Assembly: GCA_964434165.1 (NCBI GenBank)
Contig: CAYSUS010000201.1
Coordinates: forward strand, 1 to 7,112
From: CAYSUS01 sp964434165
GTDB taxonomy: Bacteria > Planctomycetota > Planctomycetia > Pirellulales > Thermoguttaceae
Direction: 5' to 3'
Length of the DNA stretch: 7,112 nucleotides
In this document: positions 1-5,134 of the stretch, in pieces
How the letters are laid out: each line of letters starts with the position of its first letter
Numbering within the stretch: position 1 is the first letter of the stretch
The notes under the pieces: generated by a model
Database searches by the model: none
What the model was told of the DNA's origin: nothing
The model's input: only the letters and a program-made list of their open reading frames with translations
Translations under genes and position numbers: made by a program

Positions 1-8
1 CCGACCCC

Positions 9-48
9 GCAGTTTATCTGAGCACCGCCGGGGCAATTTATCTGAGCA
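9..48. repeat. Two 16-bp direct repeats, possible IS21-like element end
   Basis: The sequence GCAGTTTATCTGAGCA at 9-24 recurs with one substitution as GCAATTTATCTGAGCA at 33-48, a period of 24 bases. Short direct repeats of this kind, ending in a terminal CA, are typical of the ends of IS21-family insertion sequences. If this is such an end, the element lies off the left edge and its last base is near 48. Because the period is a multiple of three, the repeats also read as a tandem 8-residue peptide in the frame of the downstream gene (AVYLSTAG then AIYLSINV), so a coding repeat is the alternative. The repeats are seen directly; the IS21 assignment is an inference from memory of the family and was not searched. 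Confidence 0.4.
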
Positions 49-65
49 TCAACGTCGTTGATCGA

Positions 66-659
66 TTGAATCAGGCATGGGCAGCGGACATCAAGTATCC
101 CTCGGCTCGCCAATACTACCACGCCTGCCCCAATGCGGAAGATGAAGATCTCGACGGCCGGGCCCTTTGGCTTGCCCTCGACATGGCCTACGCAATGGGC
201 ATCCCCGAGCCGGAAGTCCAAGCACTCCTGGTACTGCTGGAACGGGACGCCCCAGAAGTGAGTGACCATCCGATCTTCAGGGACGAGGCCGAATACATTG
301 TAGACCGATGTGGGCGTTACATCGAAATGCTATCCGAACAGTACGACACGGCGATTCCGCCCGTGCCTGCGGAGAAGATACGGGAAATGTGGGAGGCCAA
401 GGCGCAATCCACCACAACCTGTGAACAACTGGAGAACCTCGTTGTCAATCTGGCATTCGATCAAATGCAGATAGCAGGCTTGAGTCCAGGGGCTATGGCG
501 AACCTTCGTGACTACACGAACCGGTGTTTCCCGGCACTGATTGACCATCCGTTGTTTGAGGATCTCGCTTCTGAGCAGGCGATGCCACCCGACACGGCGG
601 AATCCCCACCGGACAACGACGGTAGCGGCAATGCCGAGCGAGGCTCTGAGGCTCCTTGA
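66..659 (+). CDS. Hypothetical protein with internal repeat, probably 5'-truncated
   Basis: I do not recognise this 197-residue protein. It is acidic and has no signal peptide, membrane segment or catalytic motif that I can see. Two 34-residue stretches, about residues 38-71 and 131-164, align without gaps and both end in DHP(I/L)F followed by an acidic segment, so the protein is probably an ancient internal duplication of a helical unit. The last 25 or so residues are a low-complexity tail rich in P, D, S and G. The start given is a TTG with no Shine-Dalgarno sequence upstream, and the frame stays open to base 3, so the true N-terminus may lie beyond the left edge or may have been removed by a possible insertion-sequence end at 9-48. 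Its third codon positions are less GC-rich than those of the minus-strand genes, which suggests a different origin. It is convergent with the integrase. Confidence 0.6.
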   Translation: MNQAWAADIKYPSARQYYHACPNAEDEDLDGRALWLALDMAYAMGIPEPEVQALLVLLERDAPEVSDHPIFRDEAEYIVDRCGRYIEMLSEQYDTAIPPVPAEKIREMWEAKAQSTTTCEQLENLVVNLAFDQMQIAGLSPGAMANLRDYTNRCFPALIDHPLFEDLASEQAMPPDTAESPPDNDGSGNAERGSEAP

Positions 660-687
660 TTCCAGCGGGATACCGAAAGCTGGAATC
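658..687. other. 9-bp perfect hairpin at the stop codon
   Basis: GATTCCAGC at 658-666 pairs perfectly with GCTGGAATC at 679-687 around a 12-base loop. The left arm overlaps the TGA stop codon of the hypothetical gene. No T-run follows on the plus strand, where the sequence continues with repeated TGGAA units, so it is not a standard intrinsic terminator. It could still block 3' exonucleases or stop transcription with Rho. Confidence 0.4.
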
Positions 688-1051
688 CTGGAAATCTGGA
701 ATTGTGGAATGGGGACGTTGCTGGTGCTGGATCGGTGAGAGCCGAGACTGCCCCAATTTGATCGGCTGCGACCTTGGCGTAAGCCCGCACGGCTAGACCG
801 GCGACGGCAACGTTCTTTTCGTGACTTCAGCCGGTACAGGTGGCGGGAGTCATGAGTTACAGGACTCACTGATTTCTGGAATTCTGCGATCTTCGAATCG
901 TGCCGTGGCAAATACGAGGGGGTTGCCGACGAGACGGAACACGGAGTAGAAGATCAGGCCAGCAGGCTCGGGCCAGAGTGATCTAATAGCGATCTAATAG
1001 TGGTCTATTAAGCTGGAACAGCGAAAAGCAGTGGTATACGCAAGTTGTTTC
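660..1051. other. Non-coding spacer between convergent genes
   Basis: This 392-base stretch lies between the convergent hypothetical gene and the integrase. I see no credible gene in it. The minus-strand reading frame through 512-790 has no ribosome binding site and overlaps the plus-strand gene. The spacer contains the hairpin at 658-687, degenerate TGGAA-type repeats at about 681-710 that reappear as TCTGGAATT at about 875-885, and the AT-rich repeat cluster at 980-1012. Because it flanks the integrase 3' end and a tRNA-like core, it is the natural place to look for arm-type integrase or excisionase sites. Confidence 0.6.
980..1012. repeat. AT-rich 11-bp iteron-like repeats with overlapping inverted repeat
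   Basis: GATCTAATAG occurs at 980-989 and again exactly at 991-1000. A third, degenerate 11-base unit (GGTCTATTAAG) follows at 1002-1012. TAATAG at 995-1000 also forms a perfect 6-bp inverted repeat with CTATTA at 1005-1010 around TGGT. The cluster is AT-rich within GC-rich surroundings and lies about 80 bases beyond the tRNA-like core in the integrase 3' end. Evenly spaced 11-bp units match one turn of the DNA helix, as expected for protein-binding sites. Likely roles, by inference, are integrase arm sites, excisionase sites or a bent-DNA element. It makes a poor terminator because the stem is AT-rich and no T-run follows. Confidence 0.5.
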
Positions 1052-2422
1052 TCAGGAACGAGTTACGGACATCCTGTGATTCAGACGGCGAATCCTGTCC
1101 TCTCCGCTAATGATTCCGCCAGCTTCTGCCAGCATCGGCACAAAGCCCTTGGAAACAGGGGCTTGCGTCGTTTCTTGTTCATGCTCGCTGGTATCGGCGG
1201 ATATGTCGCGCGCCGCCTGGCGCGCCGCTTTGCCGTTCTCGCGCGCCGCCTGGCGCGCCGCCTCCCCCCGGCCGGCAGCCTTGGCAAAGTCGGCCTCGGT
1301 CACCATCAGGTAATGCTTCAGCGCCACTCGGGGGGTGTTGCCGAGCCAGGCAGTGACCACGTGAATGGGGTGCACCTGGGCCAGCTCGGTCTCGCGGCTC
1401 GCCCTCAGGGCATGGAATAGCCGCGGCCACGGCGTCAACCCGGCCCGCTTGACGATGCGCTCGAACTGGGTCCGCAGATTGCAGTTCCTCCAGCCGTTGG
1501 GACCCGTCGCCGCATCGCGGTACCGACCTCCGACCACGTACCGGGCGCCCTCAGGGGCCACCTCGAAAGCCTCGCCCAAGACTGCGCGAAGCTCGGGAAA
1601 CAGGGGCACCGCTCGGGAGGCCTTGCCAGGGTGGTGGGCAGTCTTCGGCGATTCGACGTGGAACTGGCCGCGATCCCAGTCCACGCCCCGCCACTCCAGG
1701 GAAAGCACCTCGCTGGGGCAACGCAGCCCGCCGTAACGAGCCAGGGCCACGATTGCCTTCCAATCGACGTTGGGGCAGGCTTCGAGCAACTGGTCCACCT
1801 CCTCCCGCGCGATGAACCGCTCCCGGCTGTTCTTCAGGGCCGCCTTGGCGGTGACCTCGGCGAACGGGTTGGAGGCGACCAGCTTCCGCTTCATGGCCGC
1901 GCGGAAGAACCCCCTGGCGAACTGAAGCCGCTTGTGGATCGTGGTCGCGGCGAGGCTCTGCCCGACGAGGTACATCTTGAAGTCCTCGGCCGCACCCTCG
2001 TCGATCGTGACGATCTCCCGGTCCCCGCCGAAGCACTCTTTGAGATTGCGGACAACCTGCGACCAGACCTCCTTCGTCGCCGGCTTCACGTCGATCCGGC
2101 GCTCGACGTGCTCGGCAAGGAACGCACCAAGCGTCGGCCCGCGCGGCTCGCCTGCGTCACCCTCTTGCCGGGGCCTCGGCGGGACCAGGCCGAGAGACTC
2201 CAGCTTCTCGAAAAGCTCCGGGCTGAGTCTGGCAGCCCACGCAGCGGTCTCGGGGTCTGGCGTGGTGTTGCTCGCGAGGGCGTACTCCAGGATGTCGACG
2301 CGAGCCTTGAAGGTGAGCGCGATCCTGATGGGCATCCTCCCCAGTCGGATCGGGCGACGGCGGCCGTTCACCTTGACGACGATCCTTCGGGTGCCGTTCT
2401 TGTCGCGGCATAGGGATGCCAT
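1052..2422 (-). CDS. Tyrosine-type site-specific integrase
   Basis: This 456-residue protein is a tyrosine recombinase that would insert and excise the mobile element at its attachment site. Residues 1-60 form a basic beta-rich arm-binding region (RRIVVKVNGRRRPIRLG), residues 95-185 a core-binding helical domain, and residues 200-375 the catalytic domain. The catalytic set appears complete: R234 in YGGLRCPSE, K260 in VESPKT, H337 and R340 in FHALR, W359 in the position before GNTPRVALKHY, and nucleophile Y371. An unusual tail of about 85 residues follows the tyrosine. It includes a duplicated AARQAAR stretch and ends in SGEDRIRR, which is the antisense translation of a tRNA 3' end. The ATG start has an AGGTGA ribosome binding site that overlaps the TGA stop of the XRE gene four bases upstream, so the two are translationally coupled. 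The assignment as an integrase is firm; which element it moves is not known. Confidence 0.95.
   Translation of the reverse strand: MASLCRDKNGTRRIVVKVNGRRRPIRLGRMPIRIALTFKARVDILEYALASNTTPDPETAAWAARLSPELFEKLESLGLVPPRPRQEGDAGEPRGPTLGAFLAEHVERRIDVKPATKEVWSQVVRNLKECFGGDREIVTIDEGAAEDFKMYLVGQSLAATTIHKRLQFARGFFRAAMKRKLVASNPFAEVTAKAALKNSRERFIAREEVDQLLEACPNVDWKAIVALARYGGLRCPSEVLSLEWRGVDWDRGQFHVESPKTAHHPGKASRAVPLFPELRAVLGEAFEVAPEGARYVVGGRYRDAATGPNGWRNCNLRTQFERIVKRAGLTPWPRLFHALRASRETELAQVHPIHVVTAWLGNTPRVALKHYLMVTEADFAKAAGRGEAARQAARENGKAARQAARDISADTSEHEQETTQAPVSKGFVPMLAEAGGIISGEDRIRRLNHRMSVTRS
1089..1109 (+). other. tRNA-Ser-like 3' end, putative attachment-site core
   Basis: CGAATCCTGTCCTCTCCG at 1089-1106 fits the 3' end of a bacterial serine tRNA: the end of the T-loop (CGAAT), the 3' T-stem strand (CCTGT), the acceptor strand (CCTCTCC) and discriminator G. 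CTA follows in place of CCA. The matching 5' acceptor GGAGAGG and the D, anticodon and variable arms are absent upstream, so this is not a tRNA gene. Integrative elements commonly recombine at such 3' tRNA segments, and this one lies within the integrase codons for residues 440-445. It is therefore a good candidate att core. The identity with tRNA-Ser is from memory of the consensus. Confidence 0.6.
1206..1261. repeat. 33-bp period duplication with GC palindromes in the integrase 3' end
   Basis: A 23-base GC-rich segment starting at 1206 is repeated exactly starting at 1239. Each copy contains GCGCGCC, the spacer GCCT and GGCGCGC, a perfect 7-bp palindrome. In the integrase the duplication encodes two copies of AARQAAR, 11 residues apart, in the tail after the catalytic tyrosine (about residues 388-406). 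It could be a recent slippage duplication, a DNA site, or an alpha-helical Ala/Arg/Gln linker. Confidence 0.6.
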
Positions 2423-2426
2423 CGCG

Positions 2427-2432
2427 TCACCT
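2427..2432 (-). promoter_or_regulatory. Integrase ribosome binding site overlapping the XRE stop codon
   Basis: AGGTGA on the minus strand contains both the Shine-Dalgarno core AGG, seven bases from the integrase ATG, and the TGA stop of the XRE gene. Termination of XRE translation therefore places ribosomes directly on the integrase start. This supports the chosen integrase start and a two-gene operon. Confidence 0.6.
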
Positions 2433-2651
2433 GCCTTTCTTCGGGCGCCTTTCCCGGGTCAGTTTCAGTCCGAGGTGCTTGCCCAACGCATCCAGGCCTT
2501 CCATCGAGACGCCGCGCTCACCGTTCACGAAGCGGGAGAGCGCCGACACGTGCAGCCCCGTCGCACGGGAAATCTCTCCGAGGGATTGGCCGGACTCGAC
2601 CACGAATCCGCGGAGCTGATCTGTGAGTGCTTCATCGGTCTCTTTCTTCAT
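2427..2651 (-). CDS. Small XRE-family helix-turn-helix regulator
   Basis: This 74-residue protein consists almost entirely of a Cro/CI-type helix-turn-helix domain, about residues 10-62. SLGEISRATGL is the first helix, HVSALSRFVNGERG the turn and recognition helix, and GVSMEGLDALGKHLGLKL the closing helices. The C-terminus is basic (RERRPKKGR). The ATG is the only reasonable start because an in-frame TAG lies five codons upstream. There is no properly spaced ribosome binding site, but a strong promoter lies immediately upstream, which suggests leaderless translation. It is cotranscribed with the integrase, with a four-base gap, so it probably represses its own promoter and thereby integrase, or acts as a directionality factor. 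An antitoxin role is possible, but no toxin-like partner is adjacent. Confidence 0.88.
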   Translation of the reverse strand: MKKETDEALTDQLRGFVVESGQSLGEISRATGLHVSALSRFVNGERGVSMEGLDALGKHLGLKLTRERRPKKGR

Positions 2652-2660
2652 CGGAAACGA

Positions 2661-2689
2661 ATCCTATCAAGGTTTTGCCGTTGTGTCAA
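2661..2689 (-). promoter_or_regulatory. Sigma70-like promoter of the XRE-integrase operon
   Basis: On the minus strand, a perfect -35 TTGACA (2689-2684) and a -10 TAGGAT (2666-2661) are separated by 17 bases. Only nine bases separate the -10 from the XRE ATG, so the transcript should start within about three bases of the ATG. The -35 overlaps the TGA stop (2688-2686) of the upstream glycosyltransferase gene. GTTG and CAAC (2680-2683 and 2687-2690) form a short inverted repeat across the -35 and could be part of an operator for the XRE protein; that part is weak. Confidence 0.7.
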
Positions 2690-3489
2690 CAAGCCCCTTC
2701 CACCTGGCCGGCGAGGAAGGCGTGGATCGCCGGCGTGTCTCGGCTCGCCCAGAAGCCGCCGCCGTCGAGCCCGAAGAGCCGAAGCAGCGTCCGTCGCCGC
2801 TCACCCTCGATCGGCACCTTGCCGCGGTACGTGCGGTGGTAGTCAGGTGCGCAGACGTTGCCGCCGTGGCTCAGGATGCAGAACAGCCGCTCCTCGACCA
2901 GGCCCGGGTTCATCACGTCGCGGAAGAACCCGTGTGGCTGCCCGTCCCATTCGGGCACGAACTTGCGGCCGTACACGATCCGCTTCTGAAGATAGAACGG
3001 GGGGCTGGGGTAGTTGAACTCATAGAAAGAACCGTCCTGGAGGTAGTGCACGTACCCGCCCCGGACGATCGAAGCGGACTTCGCCGAGGTCGGCCCGAGC
3101 GTCGGCGAATGCACGGTTTCGCCGAGAGCGTTGACGAGCGACTCCACGGCCGTGGGGGCGTAGGCGTCGTCGCTGTCACAAGCAACCGTGTACGCAATCC
3201 GCACGCCGGCCGCCGCGAGCCGCTTGGCCTCGGCCTGGCCGCGATCGAAGGTCACGAACACACCGGCCTCGCCGAGCATGGGCAGATACTTCTGCAATTC
3301 GCGTTCGGTGCCTGGGGCGGCGCTGAGCCACGGCGTGGCAGGCATCGTCTGCCGGAGGATCGCCGGCAGGCAGAAGCGGAAGTAGAGCTGCATCCGCCGG
3401 TCCATGTACTCCTCGGTCCGCGGCGGGGCGTGTCGGCCGATGTCATCGGTCACACGCGACCAGACGTAGATGGGCGAGCTGGATTCCAT
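2686..3489 (-). CDS. Putative glycosyltransferase, rhamnosyltransferase-like (GT-A type)
   Basis: This 267-residue protein resembles the putative rhamnosyltransferase family (PF11316). YFRFCLPAILRQT at residues 36-48 matches the family's conserved 'F..cLPSl..Qt' segment near the start of a GT-A fold, and CDSDDAY at 104-110 supplies the DxDD motif that binds the metal and nucleotide sugar. No signal peptide or membrane segment is visible, so it is probably cytosolic. The ATG at 3489 was chosen because CGGAGA lies eight bases upstream; the frame continues further upstream but overlaps the preceding gene. It follows the other glycosyltransferase-like gene by 37 bases, which suggests a shared transcript. 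The sugar and acceptor cannot be told from sequence. Candidates are surface glycan, a virion protein, or modified nucleic acid. Confidence 0.65.
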   Translation of the reverse strand: MESSSPIYVWSRVTDDIGRHAPPRTEEYMDRRMQLYFRFCLPAILRQTMPATPWLSAAPGTERELQKYLPMLGEAGVFVTFDRGQAEAKRLAAAGVRIAYTVACDSDDAYAPTAVESLVNALGETVHSPTLGPTSAKSASIVRGGYVHYLQDGSFYEFNYPSPPFYLQKRIVYGRKFVPEWDGQPHGFFRDVMNPGLVEERLFCILSHGGNVCAPDYHRTYRGKVPIEGERRRTLLRLFGLDGGGFWASRDTPAIHAFLAGQVEGAC

Positions 3490-3526
3490 GACAAAGGTCT
3501 CCGCACTAAGAAGACTGGAACAAGAG

Positions 3527-4684
3527 CTAGGCGGGCACGGCCGTTCCCAACTCGATATCCTCTTCGGACGGCGCGCTGTAGATCCCGGCGTAGGCCGACC
3601 GCCACGAGGAGATGCAATCGCCCCGATCGTAGTACGCCCGCAGCCGCTCGCGATTCCCCTCCTCGGCCAGCCACTGCCGGAACGCACCGCCGTACCGGAA
3701 GACCGTCCCGCCGTATCCGGAGCGGAGTTCGCCGAGCGCCGTGCCGTCAACGTCTCGCGGTTCGTCGGCGCCAGGGCATGTGGGGATCAGGGCATCCCAT
3801 ACGCGCCCGTCGATGAAAACCGTATCCATGAATCGCTCGGGCTGCGATAGAAACCAATCGCGCACGGCCGGCTGCCAACATGCAAACGACCGTTCGTGCC
3901 ACAGATGGATCGCCTGATGCGTATCGAGCGAAAGGCGGTAGCACGCGGGAGCCAGGCCCTCGCCGGCCAGGGTCATGATGGCCTCGCCCAGCAGATCGTA
4001 CACGTCCTGGAAGTACAACCGATCCGCGTGGTCGAAGAACTCGATCGTATCGAGCCAGTCGCGGCGGGCGAAGAAGATGTCTTCTGCAAATCGGCAAACC
4101 CCCTCCCTCGGCGCCGACTCCCATGCGACCCAGTGCGTGGTGGGCATCTCGAAGTACTCCATCGCTGCCTTGCACGCGTCCCCCTTGGAAAGCGGGGAGG
4201 TGATGCGTTCCGACAAAGCAAGTTCGCACTCCCGATGCCGATCGTACGCCTCGCCTGTCGCAATGGATGGGCCCGGCCGCCGGAGGTTGCCCAGCGCGAG
4301 GATCGGGCGGTGACGCTGGAGATGTTCCAGCGTCTGCTTCAGCCGCTCCGGTCCGTGCAGGAACTCGGTGTGCGAGAACGTGACGTACTCGCCTCGCACC
4401 AGGCCCCAGGCCCGGCGCACAGACTCCATCACGCTCCAGAGCGGATAGCCGGCAGCCGTCTCATGCTCTGCCGCAACGATAGTCACGGGCATGGGCAGCC
4501 GCGCGAGGGCCCGCGGCGTGTGGGCGTCGCGCGGCTTCTGGGTGATGGCAAGAAGCTGCACCTGGTCGAGCGCGCTGCGGTTCCACTGGCGCAGGCCGGC
4601 GACGAAGTACTCGGTGTACCGCTCCGGCTTCTCGGCATCGATGGTGAGAAGCATCGTGAGCATGGGTCGATTCGATCGGATCAT
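3527..4684 (-). CDS. Glycosyltransferase-like protein, GT-A style
   Basis: This 385-residue protein opens with a short N-terminal stretch and the beta strand MLTMLLTIDAEKPERYTEYF, continues through VQLLAITQKP and VTIVAA, and has GEYVTFSHTEF at about residues 99-109, in the place of a family 2-like DxD strand. FAEDIFFARRDWL at about 199-211 and DHADRLYFQDVYDL at about 218-231 resemble the catalytic acidic segment seen late in GT-A enzymes. A classical DxD is not obvious, so the activity is uncertain. The ATG at 4684 is preferred because AGGAA lies about ten bases upstream. A GTG at 4723 would add 13 residues that look non-native (SSLLHTSRKRSP), and ATGs at 4663 and 4654 lack ribosome binding sites. 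It is followed by the second glycosyltransferase-like gene. The two differ in length and motifs, so they are not simple duplicates. Confidence 0.5.
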   Translation of the reverse strand: MIRSNRPMLTMLLTIDAEKPERYTEYFVAGLRQWNRSALDQVQLLAITQKPRDAHTPRALARLPMPVTIVAAEHETAAGYPLWSVMESVRRAWGLVRGEYVTFSHTEFLHGPERLKQTLEHLQRHRPILALGNLRRPGPSIATGEAYDRHRECELALSERITSPLSKGDACKAAMEYFEMPTTHWVAWESAPREGVCRFAEDIFFARRDWLDTIEFFDHADRLYFQDVYDLLGEAIMTLAGEGLAPACYRLSLDTHQAIHLWHERSFACWQPAVRDWFLSQPERFMDTVFIDGRVWDALIPTCPGADEPRDVDGTALGELRSGYGGTVFRYGGAFRQWLAEEGNRERLRAYYDRGDCISSWRSAYAGIYSAPSEEDIELGTAVPA

Positions 4685-5016
4685 GGGGCTTCGTTTCCTG
4701 GAAGTGTGCAAAAGTGAAGACACCAGGACGCGGAAGGCGACTCTCGCGACCGCCTAGCGGGCGCAGGCGCGCCGCGAGTGGGGCCTTTGGCGGTCGGCGG
4801 TTTCCTAGATTGACTAGATTCGCCATTTTCGTCTTGTTCCGCCATGTGCGAGGGCCCAGGCACAAGCTAACGTGTTGTGGGGAAGCAGCTTAGGTTCTCT
4901 TGTGTCTTGTGCCGCAATCTGTAAGAGGCATACACGGAGCTAGAAAAGAATTCCGCAACGGATGAAGAAGACCAGCAATTCAACTCGGTGTCCCCTACTA
5001 CTACATCTATCTTTTT

Positions 5017-5034
5017 GGAATAAGAGGAATAAGA
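5017..5034. repeat. Tandem 9-bp repeat GGAATAAGA x2
   Basis: GGAATAAGA is repeated exactly, end to end, in the AT-rich part of the spacer, directly beside the hairpin at 5040-5062. Slippage or a binding-site pair would both explain it. Confidence 0.5.
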
Positions 5035-5039
5035 GAGGG

Positions 5040-5062
5040 AAACCCTTTTCCTGCAAGGGTTT
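5040..5062 (-). terminator. Candidate terminator hairpin downstream of the primase-helicase gene
   Basis: AAACCCTT at 5040-5047 and AAGGGTTT at 5055-5062 form a perfect 8-bp stem with a 7-base loop. Read on the minus strand, the stem is followed by a pyrimidine-rich tract (CCCTCTCTTATTCC) rather than a pure T-run. It lies about 60 bases beyond the stop of the primase-helicase gene and is a plausible weak terminator for it. Confidence 0.4.
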
Positions 5063-5112
5063 AGTTGGATTCTGGCTTGCCTTGCCCTGTCTTGGAAGCC
5101 TTGTCTGAGGAG

Positions 5113-5134
5113 GGGGTTTGACGGTCAAAACCCC
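5113..5134. other. Palindrome spanning the primase-helicase stop codon
   Basis: GGGGTTTG at 5113-5120 pairs with CAAA and CCCC at 5126-5134 with one bulged A, and the TGA stop of the gene (5127-5125) falls within it. TTTGACGGTCAAA at its centre is a perfect odd palindrome, which looks more like a protein-binding site than a terminator. No T-run follows on the minus strand. Confidence 0.35.

Larger units (their letters stand above)
4685..5124. other. AT-richer spacer with palindromes and short repeats
   Basis: This 440-base gap separates the primase-helicase fragment from the glycosyltransferase-like pair and is visibly less GC-rich than its flanks, especially at 4800-5070. I find no convincing gene; short frames such as 4863-4681 and 5176-4940 have no ribosome binding site and no recognisable protein. 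It contains two copies of CTAGATT (4805-4811 and 4814-4820), a tandem GGAATAAGA pair (5017-5034), a hairpin at 5040-5062 and a palindrome at 5113-5134. No strong promoter was found, although the downstream genes need one unless transcription reads through. Confidence 0.6.

Noticed and set aside
512..790. Minus-strand frame with protein-like text (AVRAYAKVAADQIGAVSA)
   Set aside because: It has no ribosome binding site, turns into low-complexity sequence, and overlaps the C-terminal part of the plus-strand gene, which has better coding character.
980..1012. CRISPR array
   Set aside because: The units are only 11 bp and directly adjacent, without spacers.
1031..1109. A complete tRNA gene at the tRNA-like 3' segment
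   Set aside because: No GGAGAGG-type 5' acceptor strand or D, anticodon and variable arms lie upstream, and even the T-loop is incomplete.
1206..1261. GC hairpins as an intrinsic terminator
   Set aside because: They lie inside the integrase coding sequence with no T-run, and are better explained as a coding duplication.
1631..2413. Long plus-strand open frame opposite the integrase
   Set aside because: It is antisense to a gene with a complete catalytic motif set; the frame stays open because of the high GC content.
2427..2651. Antitoxin of a toxin-antitoxin pair
   Set aside because: The neighbours are an integrase and a glycosyltransferase-like gene; no small toxin-like gene is adjacent.
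2623..3816. Long plus-strand open frame opposite the glycosyltransferase-like genes
   Set aside because: It spans two minus-strand genes and the promoter between them, and its composition is that of a GC-rich antisense frame (Arg, Ala, Pro, His).
4461..4865. Minus-strand frame and a 60-residue companion upstream of the glycosyltransferase-like gene
   Set aside because: Neither has a ribosome binding site, both are rich in Arg, Pro and Ala, and both run out of frame into the downstream gene.
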